Shown here in pieces: positions 10,572 to 19,879 of a DNA stretch of 64,000 bases (its first letter is position 1; the number at the start of each line of letters is the position of its first letter). Made by a program: the position numbers and the translations under genes. Source of the stretch: an uncultured Anderseniella sp. (GTDB lineage: Bacteria > Pseudomonadota > Alphaproteobacteria > Rhizobiales > Aestuariivirgaceae); NCBI GenBank assembly GCA_947488295.1, contig CANKYU010000003.1, forward strand, positions 682,001 through 746,000, in the 5' to 3' direction. Under the pieces are notes generated by a model. It was given only the letters and a program-made list of their open reading frames with translations. It did not search any database and was not told where the DNA came from.

Positions 10572-11546
10572 ATGAGTATGGCGAAAACTGTTCGCGGCGC
10601 ACTGGCGTCTTCATTGTTAGCTGTTGCCCTGGCAACCTCAAGCATTCAGGTTCAGGCCGCTGCGCCTGAATCAAACGACCCGATAAAGATCGCGCTGTTC
10701 GACTGGACCAGTGTGAATCTGAACGCCAAGATTCTCGGCACTGTCCTTGAGAGACTCGGCTACACGGTCGAATATCCAACCGGCGATTACCTGTCGAGCC
10801 TGTCCACCGGTCTGACCAATGGCGACCTGACGCTTGGCATGGAGTATTGGGACACAACCGCGGGCGAGGCCATGAAGGCTGCCGACGCAACCGGCAAAAC
10901 CGAGCGCCTCGGCGCGCTGGGGCCAAAAGCCAAGGAAGAGTGGTGGTATCCAGAGTACATGAAGGAAAAATGTCCTGGCCTGCCCAACTGGGAAGCGCTG
11001 AAAGATCCCAAGTGCGCCGAAGCATTCTCCACCCCTGAAACCGCTCCGAAGGGCCGCTACCTGGGCGGGCCGGTAACCTGGGAAGGTTTTGATGACGAGC
11101 GGGTCGTGTCGCTTGACCTGCCGTTCACGGTTGTACATGCCGGTACCGACGGCGCCATGTTTGCCGAGCTTGAATCGGCCTACCAGCGCAAGGCACCAAT
11201 CATGCTGTGGGTCTATTCACCACACTGGGCACCTGCCAAGTACAAGGGCGAATGGGTCGAGTTTCCTGAATACACCGCTGAATGCTACGCCGATCCGAAG
11301 TGGGGCATAAACCCCGACAAGGCGCATGACTGCGGCAAGCCGTTTGGTGATATCTGGAAATACGCCTGGGCCGGCATGAAGGACAAGTGGCCGGTCGCCT
11401 ACAAGGTTGCCAAGAGCTACCAGGTATCCTCGGACGAACTCAACGCCATGAGCGGCGAGGTCGATCTTGACGGCAAGTCCATCGAAGACGTCGCTGCAGC
11501 CTGGGTTGATGCCAACGAAGCCAAGTGGAAGGCATGGGCCGAATAA
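10572..11546 (+). CDS. Glycine betaine/choline-type ABC transporter substrate-binding protein
   Basis: 324-residue periplasmic binding protein of the ProX/OpuAC family. The first 30 residues form a cleavable signal peptide ending near VQAAAPE; the ligand-binding domain begins IKIALFDWTSVNLNAKI. Tryptophan- and tyrosine-rich segments (MEYWDTT, EEWWYPEYM, LWVYSPHWAP) fit an aromatic cage for a quaternary amine. ATG 10572 has GAGGAAG upstream at good spacing; a second ATG at 10578 is possible. It is the first gene of the importer, followed by ATPase and fused permease. Betaine, choline, proline betaine or DMSP are all possible ligands. Confidence 0.9.
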   Translation: MSMAKTVRGALASSLLAVALATSSIQVQAAAPESNDPIKIALFDWTSVNLNAKILGTVLERLGYTVEYPTGDYLSSLSTGLTNGDLTLGMEYWDTTAGEAMKAADATGKTERLGALGPKAKEEWWYPEYMKEKCPGLPNWEALKDPKCAEAFSTPETAPKGRYLGGPVTWEGFDDERVVSLDLPFTVVHAGTDGAMFAELESAYQRKAPIMLWVYSPHWAPAKYKGEWVEFPEYTAECYADPKWGINPDKAHDCGKPFGDIWKYAWAGMKDKWPVAYKVAKSYQVSSDELNAMSGEVDLDGKSIEDVAAAWVDANEAKWKAWAE

Positions 11547-11568
11547 CGGCAAGCACCTGAACATCGAT

Positions 11569-11606
11569 CCGATCCGGGCATTATACCGGATCGGGTCGCA
11601 CTTTTT
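11569..11606 (+). terminator. Stem-loop with T-run after the binding-protein gene
   Basis: A perfect nine-base-pair stem, CCGATCCGG at 11569-11577 with CCGGATCGG at 11586-11594 and an eight-base loop, is followed seven bases later by five T residues. The distance from stem to T-run makes it a weak terminator. Its place right after a binding-protein gene suggests partial termination or 3'-end protection that keeps the binding protein more abundant than the membrane subunits. Confidence 0.6.
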
Positions 11607-11636
11607 AGCTATACGGCAGCACAGGATATCATACGC

Positions 11637-12725
11637 ATGGCACGTCATTCTCCAGACCAGCAGGGGAATACAGCTTCCAGTGGAGATTTACATCGCCCGG
11701 TGAAACTGGCGTGCCGAAATGTCTGGAAGGTGTTCGGCGATGGCGCTGACGAGTTCATCTCTCGGCATGGCGGCAGTGCGAGCGCGTCGGACCTGGTATC
11801 CGCCAACCTGATAGGGGCGGTGCGCAGTGCCGACCTGGAAGTCCGGCAGGGCGAGATTTTCATCATCATGGGCCTGTCAGGTTCCGGCAAATCCACGCTG
11901 GTGCGCTGCATGTCGCGGTTGATTGAACCGACCTACGGCAAGGTTGAGTTTGAAGGCAAGGACCTGCTTTCGATTTCCACCGAAGAACTGATCGAAATGC
12001 GCCGGCACCGCATGGGAATGGTGTTCCAGCATTTCGCGCTGTTGCCGCATCTTTCGGTTCTCAACAACATCGCGTTTCCGCTGCTGATCCAGGGCATGGG
12101 CCGGGAACAACGCGAAGCCCGCGCGCGCGAGATGGTTGATCTCGTGGGCCTAAGCGGGCGTGAACATTTCTATCCGCGCGAACTGTCCGGCGGCCAGCAG
12201 CAGCGCGTCGGTATTGCGCGCTCTCTCGCGACCAACCCGGAAATCTGGTTCCTGGACGAACCGTTTTCCGCTCTTGACCCTTTGATCAGGCGCGAAATGC
12301 AGGACGAACTGATCCGCCTGCAGGGGGTATTGAAGAAGACAATCGTGTTCATCACCCATGATTTTGATGAAGCCATCCGCCTGGCAGACCGCATTGCCAT
12401 CATGAAGGACGGTGAGATCATCCAGATCGGCACACCGGAGCAACTGGTCACCAGCCCGGCGACCGACTATGTGGCAGAGTTCACCCGTGATGTGCAGCGC
12501 GCCAAGGTGATGTCGGCCAGAAGCCTGATGCAGAAACCGGGCAGGGCCAAGTGCGCCGGTACGGTCGCACCGGATGCAAAAATATCAAGTTTCTCGGCCG
12601 AGATCGTATCTGCCGGAAAACCGTTTTCCGTCGTCAACGGGTCAGGCAAACCCATTGGCGAAGTCCACCCGCAGGCGGTCATAGACCTGCTCGCCGGCAT
12701 TGAGCGGAGCACCGCCAACCAGTGA
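11637..12725 (+). CDS. Glycine betaine/choline ABC transporter ATP-binding protein
   Basis: 362-residue ProV/OpuAA-type ATPase. Walker A GLSGSGKST near residue 82, Q-loop VFQHFALLPH, signature LSGGQQQRVGIARSL, Walker B IWFLDEPFSALDPL, H-loop ITHDFDEA. About 80 residues after the core (from residue 290) form a shortened regulatory tail with no clear pair of CBS domains, unlike E. coli ProV. The N-terminal extension KVFGDGADEFIS fits the betaine subgroup. ATG 11637 has only a weak CAGGA site. It overlaps the permease gene by four bases (GTGA). Confidence 0.92.
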   Translation: MARHSPDQQGNTASSGDLHRPVKLACRNVWKVFGDGADEFISRHGGSASASDLVSANLIGAVRSADLEVRQGEIFIIMGLSGSGKSTLVRCMSRLIEPTYGKVEFEGKDLLSISTEELIEMRRHRMGMVFQHFALLPHLSVLNNIAFPLLIQGMGREQREARAREMVDLVGLSGREHFYPRELSGGQQQRVGIARSLATNPEIWFLDEPFSALDPLIRREMQDELIRLQGVLKKTIVFITHDFDEAIRLADRIAIMKDGEIIQIGTPEQLVTSPATDYVAEFTRDVQRAKVMSARSLMQKPGRAKCAGTVAPDAKISSFSAEIVSAGKPFSVVNGSGKPIGEVHPQAVIDLLAGIERSTANQ

Positions 12726-14710
12726 GCACCGTCGCCGACAACATTCATCGTGGAGACAGCCGGGGCATCGGCATGTGGCCCCTGATCTGGGTTGGTGCGC
12801 TGGCCCTGGTGCTGGTGCTGCACTATGGCCGCGAGCTGTTTCCGGCTGCGGTACAGTATCCTGCTGACAGCGTGATCCCGTTTGCAGAGTGGATCAGCGC
12901 TCTCATGGCTTGGCTGAGGGAGAATTTCACCTGGTTTACGCGATCGATTACCGCCACCTTGAATGTCCCGCTCAGCTTCGCGCTGGATCTGCTGGCGAAA
13001 GGGTTCAAGTTTGGTCATGGGGCTGAAGCCTGGACATTGCCCCGACTGTCATGGGTTGGTGTGGTGATCGTGGCGTTTCTGGCCGGTCGGGCAGCAGGCG
13101 GGCTCAAACTGGGATTGTTGACCGGCGGCTGCTTTCTTTACGTGGCGCTGTTTGGTCAGTGGACCAGCTCCATGCTGACCCTTGGCCTGATTGCTATCGC
13201 TGTTCCGTTTTGTATCGTCACCGGCCTGTTTGTCGGCATCTGGGCCTGGCGCAAACCCTGGGCAGAACGGTTCATGGTGTCACCGGCGCTTGATCTCATG
13301 CAGACAATGCCGACCTTTGCCTACCTGATCCCCATGCTGCTGCTGTTCGGCAACTCTCCGGTCTCAGCGATGATGGCGACCGCCATCTTCGCCACCCCGC
13401 CCATGGTGCGCGCGACCATGCTGGGACTGTCGCGTATTCCGTCGGAAATTTCGGATTTCAGCGAGATGGCCGGGTGCACGAGACGTCAGAAACTGTGGCG
13501 TGTTCAACTGCCTTCGGCGCGGCCAACGCTCATGGTCGGCGTCAATCAGGTGATCATGCTGGCGCTCAACATGGTGATCATCTCCTCGATGATCGGCGCA
13601 GGAGGACTGGGTTACGATGTGCTGCTGGCGCTGCGCGCGCTCAAGGTCGGCAATGCCATGGAGGCAGGCCTGGCCATTGTTGCCATCGCCATTGCGCTCG
13701 ACCGGGTGAGCCAGGCCATGGCCGCCAAGCAGGCGCGCGGCCATGTGCACCAGGACGATGACGTCCGCAGCTTCTACCAGCGCTATCCAAATCTTGTACT
13801 GGCGATTGCCGCACTGCTGGTGACGACTGTGTTGTCACTGGCGATACCAGCATTCGCGAAAGTGCCCGCCGAGATGACCATTTCGACCGCCCGGGCCTGG
13901 AAAGACGCTGTAACCTGGATAACGATCAACTGGTTTGACGTCATCGAAGCCTTCCGCGTCACACTTATTCTCTATGTACTCAACCCGCTGCGCGCCTTTT
14001 GTGAGGGCTTCCCGTGGCTCGGCGCCGTGTTCCTGCTGGGATTGGCGGGCTTCCAGCTTGGCGGCTGGCGGCTGGCGGCGACGGTTGCCGCGCTGACGAC
14101 ATTCTGCGCCGCCACCGGTCTGTGGGAGAAGACCATGGCCACCGTATACTTGTGTGGCATTTCAGCCTTTGTCGCCTGCCTGATCGGAATTCCGCTGGGA
14201 TTGATGGCGTCGCGCAGTGACCGGTTTGAGCGCTTCCTGACACCGATCATCGACACGCTTCAGACCATGCCGTCGTTCTGCTTCATCATCCCGGTGGTGA
14301 TGCTGTTCCGCATCGGCGATGTGACGGCGATGATCGCAACCGTGGCCTTCGCCGTCGTTCCTGCCATCCGCTACACCAATCACGGCATTCGTCAGGTGCC
14401 TGCGTCACTCATTGAAGCTGCCAAGGTGTCGGGGTGCACCAGGACCCAGACCTTCTTCAGGGTTCAGTTGCCGGTTGCCCTGCCGGAAATCATGCTCGGC
14501 ATCAACCAGACCATCCTGATGGCACTGGCCATGATCATCATCTGCGCCATGATCGGCACCCGCGATCTCGGCCAGGAGGTGTTTATCGCCCTGTCCAAGG
14601 CCGATGCCGGGCGCGGTATTGTCGCCGGGCTGGCGATTGCCTTCATCGGCATTACCGCCGACCGTCTGTTCAATGCCTGGAGCGCGCGTACCCGCGCCAG
14701 GCTGGGGTAA
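12722..14710 (+). CDS. Fused double permease of the glycine betaine/choline ABC importer
   Basis: 662-residue membrane protein carrying two permease domains in tandem: about residues 145-340 and 475-655. Each half has its own coupling loop, EMAGCTRRQKLWRVQLPSA in the first and AAKVSGCTRTQTFFRVQLP in the second, and the LDLMQTMPTF / IDTLQTMPSF segment. Single-domain ProW-type permeases dimerise, so this fusion supplies both halves in one chain. Start is GTG at 12722, overlapping the ATPase stop. The two halves clearly differ in sequence, so the duplication is not recent. Confidence 0.92.
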   Translation: MSTVADNIHRGDSRGIGMWPLIWVGALALVLVLHYGRELFPAAVQYPADSVIPFAEWISALMAWLRENFTWFTRSITATLNVPLSFALDLLAKGFKFGHGAEAWTLPRLSWVGVVIVAFLAGRAAGGLKLGLLTGGCFLYVALFGQWTSSMLTLGLIAIAVPFCIVTGLFVGIWAWRKPWAERFMVSPALDLMQTMPTFAYLIPMLLLFGNSPVSAMMATAIFATPPMVRATMLGLSRIPSEISDFSEMAGCTRRQKLWRVQLPSARPTLMVGVNQVIMLALNMVIISSMIGAGGLGYDVLLALRALKVGNAMEAGLAIVAIAIALDRVSQAMAAKQARGHVHQDDDVRSFYQRYPNLVLAIAALLVTTVLSLAIPAFAKVPAEMTISTARAWKDAVTWITINWFDVIEAFRVTLILYVLNPLRAFCEGFPWLGAVFLLGLAGFQLGGWRLAATVAALTTFCAATGLWEKTMATVYLCGISAFVACLIGIPLGLMASRSDRFERFLTPIIDTLQTMPSFCFIIPVVMLFRIGDVTAMIATVAFAVVPAIRYTNHGIRQVPASLIEAAKVSGCTRTQTFFRVQLPVALPEIMLGINQTILMALAMIIICAMIGTRDLGQEVFIALSKADAGRGIVAGLAIAFIGITADRLFNAWSARTRARLG

Positions 14711-14714
14711 GGCC

Positions 14715-15608
14715 ATGACACAGTCCAGTTCCCAGGAAGACCGCATACAGTCATTGCCCCTCTGGCAGGGAACAGTTGACATCTCGCCTCTGCATGGGGG
14801 GCTTAGCAATGAGAGTTTCGTTGCGACCGATGCGGGCCAGCGCTACGTCGTTCGCTTCGGACAGGATTTCCCGTTTCATCACGTCTATCGCGACCGCGAA
14901 GTCATGGCCACGCGGGCTGCTCATGCAGCCGGTTTTGCACCGGAACTGGTGCATGCGGAGCCGGGGGTGATGGTGTCGCGGTTTATCGACGGCAAAACCT
15001 ATGACGAGGCGGATGTTCAGGACAACGCGGAGGAAATTGCCTCACTCCTGCGCCGGTTTCACGAGACCATGGCGCCGCACGTCAGCGGGGCGGGGTTCAT
15101 ATTCTGGGTGTTTCATGTCATCCGCGATTACGCCAAGACGCTGGCTGCGGGCAACAGCCGGATGAGCGACAAGCTTCCCCGGTATCTTGAACTTGCCGAG
15201 GCGCTGGAAAATGTGCAGGCGCCGATGCCGATCGTATACGGGCACCATGACCTGCTGCCCGCAAACTTCATCCATGACGGGTCGCGCCTGTGGTTGATAG
15301 ATTTTGAATATGCCGGCTTCGGCACGGCCATGTTCGATCTTGCCGGCGTTACCTCGAATGCGGGCTTCGGTCACGACCAGACGGAAGAGTTCCTGACCCG
15401 TTACATGGGCCGGATACCGGATGCAGCACTGTTGCAGAGTCACGCCGCAATGCAGTGTGCATCGCTGCTGCGCGAAGCCATGTGGAGCATGGTGTCGGAA
15501 CTTCACCTGAATGCACCGGGCGTCGATTATGTTGCCTACACAACCGAAAATCTTGAAAGGCTGGGGCGCAGCCTTGTTGCCTATCAGACTGCCTATGGAA
15601 AGGTTTGA
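14715..15608 (+). CDS. Choline-kinase-like phosphotransferase
   Basis: 297-residue phosphotransferase related to the one at 8761-9669. The ATP loop is LHGGLSNESFVA, the catalytic motif IVYGHHDLLPANFIHDG near residue 175, and the metal site LWLIDFEYAGFGTAMFDLAG. In this family the aspartate of HHDLLPAN is the base and that of LIDFEY binds magnesium. ATG 14715 follows the permease stop by four bases; the frame upstream to 14604 lies inside the permease. The placement between a betaine importer and a dimethylglycine-type dehydrogenase suggests action on choline or another imported amine, but the substrate is not shown. Confidence 0.82.
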   Translation: MTQSSSQEDRIQSLPLWQGTVDISPLHGGLSNESFVATDAGQRYVVRFGQDFPFHHVYRDREVMATRAAHAAGFAPELVHAEPGVMVSRFIDGKTYDEADVQDNAEEIASLLRRFHETMAPHVSGAGFIFWVFHVIRDYAKTLAAGNSRMSDKLPRYLELAEALENVQAPMPIVYGHHDLLPANFIHDGSRLWLIDFEYAGFGTAMFDLAGVTSNAGFGHDQTEEFLTRYMGRIPDAALLQSHAAMQCASLLREAMWSMVSELHLNAPGVDYVAYTTENLERLGRSLVAYQTAYGKV

Positions 15609-15614
15609 CCTTAA

Positions 15615-18056
15615 ATGCCGGTTCCGACACATGCTGAAATTGTGGTCATCGGGGGCGGCATCATTGGCTGTTCGACCGCCTATCATCTCGCCCGTGACCA
15701 CAAGGCCGACGTGGTGCTGCTTGAACAGGGACAACTGACATCAGGCTCTACCTGGCATGCCGCCGGGCTGGTCGGGCAATTGCGGTCGTCGGCTTCGATC
15801 ACCCAGGTCCTGAAATACTCCGTCGACCTGTACAAGAATCTGAAGGAAGAAACCGGGCTGGAAACCGGCTGGAAGATGACCGGGTGCCTGCGGCTTGCCT
15901 GCAATGAGGATCGCTGGACCGAGTACAAGCGCCTGGCCACCACCGCCGGCAGTTTCGGCATGGATATGCATCTGGTTTCGCCGCAGGAAGTGAAGAAGAT
16001 GTGGCCACTGATGCAGGTTGATGACCTGGTTGGAGCGAGCTGGTTGCCGACCGACGGTCAGGCAAGCCCGTCCGACATTACCCAGTCGCTGGCCAAGGGC
16101 GCGCGCATGCACGGCGCGAACCTGATCGAGGGCGTGCGCGTCACCGGATTTCAGATGGACGGCGACCGGATTACCGCTGTCGAGACAACCGATGGCACCA
16201 TTCAATGTGAGAAGGTCGTCAATTGCGGTGGCCAGTGGGCCCGGCAGATCGGTGCCATGGCCGGCATTAACGTGCCGCTGCAGCCGGTAAAGCATCAGTA
16301 CATCATCACCGAAAAGATTGACGGACTGGCAACCGATGCCGCTACGATCCGCGACCCCGACCGTTTCACCTATTACAAGGAGGAAGTCGGCGGGCTGGTC
16401 ATGGGCGGTTATGAACATAACCCGATTGCCTGGACCACCGGTGACGTGCCGGATGATTTCCAGTTCCAGTTGTTCGATGACGACTGGGAGCATTTCGAGC
16501 AGCACCTGGAACAGGCCGTAACCCGCATGCCGGCGCTTGAAACGGCCGGCATCAAGCAGATGATCAACGGGCCGGAAAGCTTTACGCCGGATGGCAATTT
16601 CATTCTGGGGTCTGCCCCTGAGTGCACCAACATGTTCGTCGGCGCCGGCTTTAATGCCTTCGGCATTGCATCTGGCGGCGGTGCCGGATGGGTGCTGGCA
16701 CAATGGGTGGTGTCCGGTGAGGCGCCGATGGATTTGTGGGTGGTGGACATTCGCAGGTTCTCTGACCTGCATGAAGATCGCGACTGGGTGTGCGAGAGGA
16801 CGCTGGAAGCCTATGGCAAGCACTACACTATCGGGTTCCCGCACGAGGAGTATTCGTCCGGGCGTCCGCGTATCATTTCACCGCTTTATGAACGGCTGAA
16901 ACAGCATCGGGCCGTGTTCGGCTCCAAGCTGGGATGGGAACGGCCCAACTGGTTCGCGCCTGAGGGCATGGAGCAGCACGACGTATATTCCATGGGACAC
17001 CAGAACTGGTTTGAGCCGGTGGGGGAAGAACACAGGCTGGTGCGGGAAAGCGCAGGCATTTTCGATCAGTCTTCGTTCGCCAAGTATGAACTGTCTGGCC
17101 CCGGCGCGGCCACAGCCCTTGACTGGATTTGCGCCAACAACGTGACCAGGGGGCCGGGCCGGCTGACCTATACCCAGATGCTGAACTCGCGCGGCGGCAT
17201 CGAGTGCGACCTGACTGTTGCGCAACTGGCTGAAGATCACTTCTACATTGTCACTGGCACCGGATTCCGGACCCACGATGCATCCTGGATCAGGGACCAT
17301 ATGCCGGAAAACTGTGATGCGATACTCACTGATGTAACCGAACAGTGGGGAACCCTGTCTCTGATGGGGCCGCGTGCTCGTGATGTATTGTCAGCAGTTA
17401 CGGACCACGACGTTTCAAATGAGGCCTTTCCGTTCGGCCATGTCCGCGAGATTGACGTCGCCGGACACTCTGTCCGCGCCTTGCGGGTGACCTATGTCGG
17501 CGAGCTTGGCTGGGAACTGCATGTGCCGATTGCTGCAACCGGCGAGGTGTTTGATGCACTGATGGCAGCAGGTGCACCGTTCGGCGTGCGCCCGGTCGGA
17601 TACCGCGCCATTGAATCACTGCGGCTGGAGAAAGGCTATCGCGCGTGGAGTTCCGATATCACCCCGAACGATACACCGTTTGAGGCAGGTTTGGGCTGGG
17701 CCGTGAAGTTGAAGTCGGATGTCGATTTCATGGGCAGGGGCGCGTGTGAACGCGTAGCCAACCAGCGCCAGGTCAAGAAACTCGCCTGTTTCACTGTCGA
17801 TGATGCGGATGTTGTGCTTCTGGGCCGGGAAACCATCCTGCGAGACGGCGAGTTTGCCGGCTATCTGAGCAGCGGCGGTTTCGGTCACACGGTCGGCAAA
17901 CCCGTCGGCCTTGGCTATGTCCGCAATCAGGCCGGAGTTGATGGTGACTGGTTGCAAAAGGGACGTTACGAACTGGTTGTGGCGACTGAACGGGTCCCGG
18001 CCAGTTTGCATCTTGATCCACTCTACGACCCGGCTGCTGCGCGAGTAAAATCCTGA
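15615..18056 (+). CDS. Dimethylglycine/sarcosine dehydrogenase-like FAD enzyme with GcvT domain
   Basis: 813-residue two-part enzyme. Residues 1-370 are a DAO-type FAD oxidoreductase (dinucleotide motif VVIGGGIIGCSTAYHLA at residue 9, and STWHAAG, where the histidine is the covalent FAD attachment site in dimethylglycine dehydrogenase). A linker of the FAO_M type follows, and the C-terminal 400 residues are a GcvT-like aminomethyltransferase domain (LGELGWELHVP-type folate region, YRAIESLRLEKGYRAW). The likely reaction is oxidative demethylation of an N-methyl amine with transfer of formaldehyde to tetrahydrofolate. It starts six bases after the kinase gene, so it belongs to the betaine operon. 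Confidence 0.88.
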   Translation: MPVPTHAEIVVIGGGIIGCSTAYHLARDHKADVVLLEQGQLTSGSTWHAAGLVGQLRSSASITQVLKYSVDLYKNLKEETGLETGWKMTGCLRLACNEDRWTEYKRLATTAGSFGMDMHLVSPQEVKKMWPLMQVDDLVGASWLPTDGQASPSDITQSLAKGARMHGANLIEGVRVTGFQMDGDRITAVETTDGTIQCEKVVNCGGQWARQIGAMAGINVPLQPVKHQYIITEKIDGLATDAATIRDPDRFTYYKEEVGGLVMGGYEHNPIAWTTGDVPDDFQFQLFDDDWEHFEQHLEQAVTRMPALETAGIKQMINGPESFTPDGNFILGSAPECTNMFVGAGFNAFGIASGGGAGWVLAQWVVSGEAPMDLWVVDIRRFSDLHEDRDWVCERTLEAYGKHYTIGFPHEEYSSGRPRIISPLYERLKQHRAVFGSKLGWERPNWFAPEGMEQHDVYSMGHQNWFEPVGEEHRLVRESAGIFDQSSFAKYELSGPGAATALDWICANNVTRGPGRLTYTQMLNSRGGIECDLTVAQLAEDHFYIVTGTGFRTHDASWIRDHMPENCDAILTDVTEQWGTLSLMGPRARDVLSAVTDHDVSNEAFPFGHVREIDVAGHSVRALRVTYVGELGWELHVPIAATGEVFDALMAAGAPFGVRPVGYRAIESLRLEKGYRAWSSDITPNDTPFEAGLGWAVKLKSDVDFMGRGACERVANQRQVKKLACFTVDDADVVLLGRETILRDGEFAGYLSSGGFGHTVGKPVGLGYVRNQAGVDGDWLQKGRYELVVATERVPASLHLDPLYDPAAARVKS

Positions 18057-18164
18057 AAACCATGCTACTGCCGGTTTCGGTGAGGCGATTTGATTTTGCG
18101 CAAGGCCTCGCCTGAGACACATCGATAAACTGGCACCATCAGGACCAGCAAGAGGTTGCATCTG

Positions 18165-19259
18165 ATGGTTACACGCAGAAACGTTGTCATTGGAACTGGC
18201 GCAGCGGCGGTTACGGCCGGTGCCGCGTATCATATGCTGAGCCGTGGCGGTCCGGCCTACCGGGATGCAGTTCTGGAAACCTGGAGTGCAAGATCCCCGT
18301 CGCAGACAGGTGAATTCAACTATCTGGTTCACTACGTCACCCTGGCCGCCAACAGTCACAACACCCAGCCCTGGTTGTTCTCGCAAGCCGGGAAGTCCGT
18401 GACCATCCGTCCGGACATGACGCGTGCAACACCTGCCGCAGACCCTGACAACCATCATCTCTATGCCAGTCTGGGATGTGCAGTTGAGAATCTGTCGCTT
18501 GCAGCCTCGGCTGCCGGCAGCAGCGCATCTGTTGCCTTCAATCCGGATGGCGCCGGGTTGATCGAGATCGACCTGGTTGCTGGGAGCACAGGTCGCGACA
18601 GGCTGTTTGACGCTATTGTGGAGCGGCAGTGCACGCGCTCCGACTATGACGGCCGTGCAGTCAGCGCGGACAATATCTCGCAACTGGAGGCGGCGGCGAA
18701 AGTAGACGGTTGCAGGCTCATCGTCATTCCTGACCGGGATCGGATTGAGCAGGTGCTGGAACTGGCCATCTCGGCCAACTCCATCCAGATCGCGGATGTG
18801 AAATTCGCAGAAGAACTGAAGCAATGGCTTCGCTTCAATGGCGGGCAAGCCGCTGAGACCCGCGACGGTTTGTACAGCGCCTGCACCGGCAATCCATCTC
18901 TGCCGCCATTCCTGGGACGTATCATGTTCGACCTGCTGTTTTCAGCCGGTTCCGAAAACGACAAGCTGGCGAGGCAGGTCAGGTCGTCGTCGGGCCTGGC
19001 TGTTTTCGTGACCGAAAAGGACGACAAGGCCCACTGGGTGCAGTCGGGACGCAGCTACCAGCGCTTTGCGCTGCAGGCAACGGCGCTCGGCATCAGGCAT
19101 GCATTTGTCAATCAGCTTGTCGACGTGCCGGCTGTGCGGGCGGAGTTTTCGCAAGTACTCGGTATCAAGGACCAGCGTGCCGACCTTGTGGTCCGCTATG
19201 GCTATGCGCCCGCCATGCCCCGGTCGCTCCGGCGGCCGGTAGCCGAAGTGATTGTCTAG
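18165..19259 (+). CDS. Tat-exported nitroreductase-like (Acg-type) flavoprotein
   Basis: 364 residues. The N-terminus MVTRRNVVIGTGAAAVTAG is a twin-arginine signal followed by a hydrophobic core, so export as a folded cofactor protein is likely. The mature part has SHNTQPWLF near residue 66, the FMN-contact stretch of nitroreductase-fold proteins, and GYAPAMPRSLRRPVAEV at the end. ATG 18165 has AGAGG nine bases upstream. Related proteins are FMN-binding oxidoreductases with poorly known substrates. It is the first gene of a run (flavodoxin, two metallo-beta-lactamase proteins) leading into the sox region. Confidence 0.68.
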   Translation: MVTRRNVVIGTGAAAVTAGAAYHMLSRGGPAYRDAVLETWSARSPSQTGEFNYLVHYVTLAANSHNTQPWLFSQAGKSVTIRPDMTRATPAADPDNHHLYASLGCAVENLSLAASAAGSSASVAFNPDGAGLIEIDLVAGSTGRDRLFDAIVERQCTRSDYDGRAVSADNISQLEAAAKVDGCRLIVIPDRDRIEQVLELAISANSIQIADVKFAEELKQWLRFNGGQAAETRDGLYSACTGNPSLPPFLGRIMFDLLFSAGSENDKLARQVRSSSGLAVFVTEKDDKAHWVQSGRSYQRFALQATALGIRHAFVNQLVDVPAVRAEFSQVLGIKDQRADLVVRYGYAPAMPRSLRRPVAEVIV

Positions 19260-19290
19260 CAGCGCTTCTTTCATAAAAGGAAACATCAGG

Positions 19291-19776
19291 TTGCGCACAT
19301 TGATTATCTATTATTCCCGCACCGGGACCACGGCCACCATTGCCAGGTCTTTGGCCAACCGGCTGGATGCCGACGTGCGAGAGATAGGTTGCGGCAGATA
19401 CAAAGGCGGTCTGTTGCGCTACCTGCTGGCCGGCTATGAGAGCGTGCGCGGCCATCTGCCTGAAATCGATGTGACGGAATTTGCCGCCGAACAATATGAT
19501 CTGGTGCTGATCGGCACGCCAATATGGACAAGCCATCCCGCACTGCCGGTCCGGACATTCCTCAACCGGAAACCAGAGCTCCCGGCGCGGGTCGCGGTTT
19601 TCCTGACCCATGGCGGTCACTCACTGCCACAAACATGTATCGACGAGCTTGAGGAACTGCTGCCGGTGCCGGTCGAAGCCAGGCTGACCTTCAACAGCGC
19701 GCAGGTTTCGGGTGGCACGTTCGCAGATGATGTCAACGCATTTGCTGATGAGCTGGAAAACCGGTCTGGTCAATAA
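19291..19776 (+). CDS. Flavodoxin-family protein
   Basis: 161-residue flavodoxin-like protein. The FMN phosphate loop is YYSRTGTTATIARSLA at the N-terminus and the isoalloxazine-contact loop is VLIGTPIWTSHPALPVRTFL; THGGHSLPQT is typical of the short flavodoxin_4-like group. I place the start at the TTG 19291 (AAAAGG at 19276-19280), which gives the usual beginning of a first beta strand. The frame also allows a TTG at 19252 overlapping the previous gene. No export signal, so it is cytoplasmic. It may pass electrons to a reductase in this region; the partner is unknown. Confidence 0.72.
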   Translation: MRTLIIYYSRTGTTATIARSLANRLDADVREIGCGRYKGGLLRYLLAGYESVRGHLPEIDVTEFAAEQYDLVLIGTPIWTSHPALPVRTFLNRKPELPARVAVFLTHGGHSLPQTCIDELEELLPVPVEARLTFNSAQVSGGTFADDVNAFADELENRSGQ

Positions 19777-19843
19777 GCAACCGGCAATTTGCCATCCGAT
19801 AATTTCACCAGGATGCCCTAGCAATTGACGGCAAGGCCGGATA

Positions 19844-19865
19844 ACATATTCACAAATTTATATGT
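19844..19865. promoter_or_regulatory. Candidate SoxR operator upstream of the soxH-like gene
   Basis: ACATAT (19844-19849) and ATATGT (19860-19865) form an inverted repeat with a ten-base gap, containing the heptamer ATATTCA at 19846-19852. The same heptamer occurs upstream of soxS/soxV, soxX and soxC. It overlaps the region just before the ribosome site of the gene starting at 19880. ArsR-family repressors bind AT-rich palindromes of this kind; assignment to SoxR is inference. Confidence 0.5.
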
Positions 19866-19879
19866 TTGGAGTCTTTGTC

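Noticed and set aside
15741..16844. 367-codon minus-strand frame opposite the dimethylglycine-dehydrogenase-like gene
   Set aside because: The plus-strand protein has FAD and GcvT motifs throughout; the opposite frame has none.
18080..18118. AGGCGA/TCGCCT inverted repeat after the flavoenzyme gene as a terminator
   Set aside because: The stem is short, the loop about 19 bases and no T-run follows.
17616..18848. 410-codon minus-strand frame across the 3' end of the flavoenzyme and the nitroreductase gene
   Set aside because: It spans two real genes and their gap, with no motif and no ribosome site.
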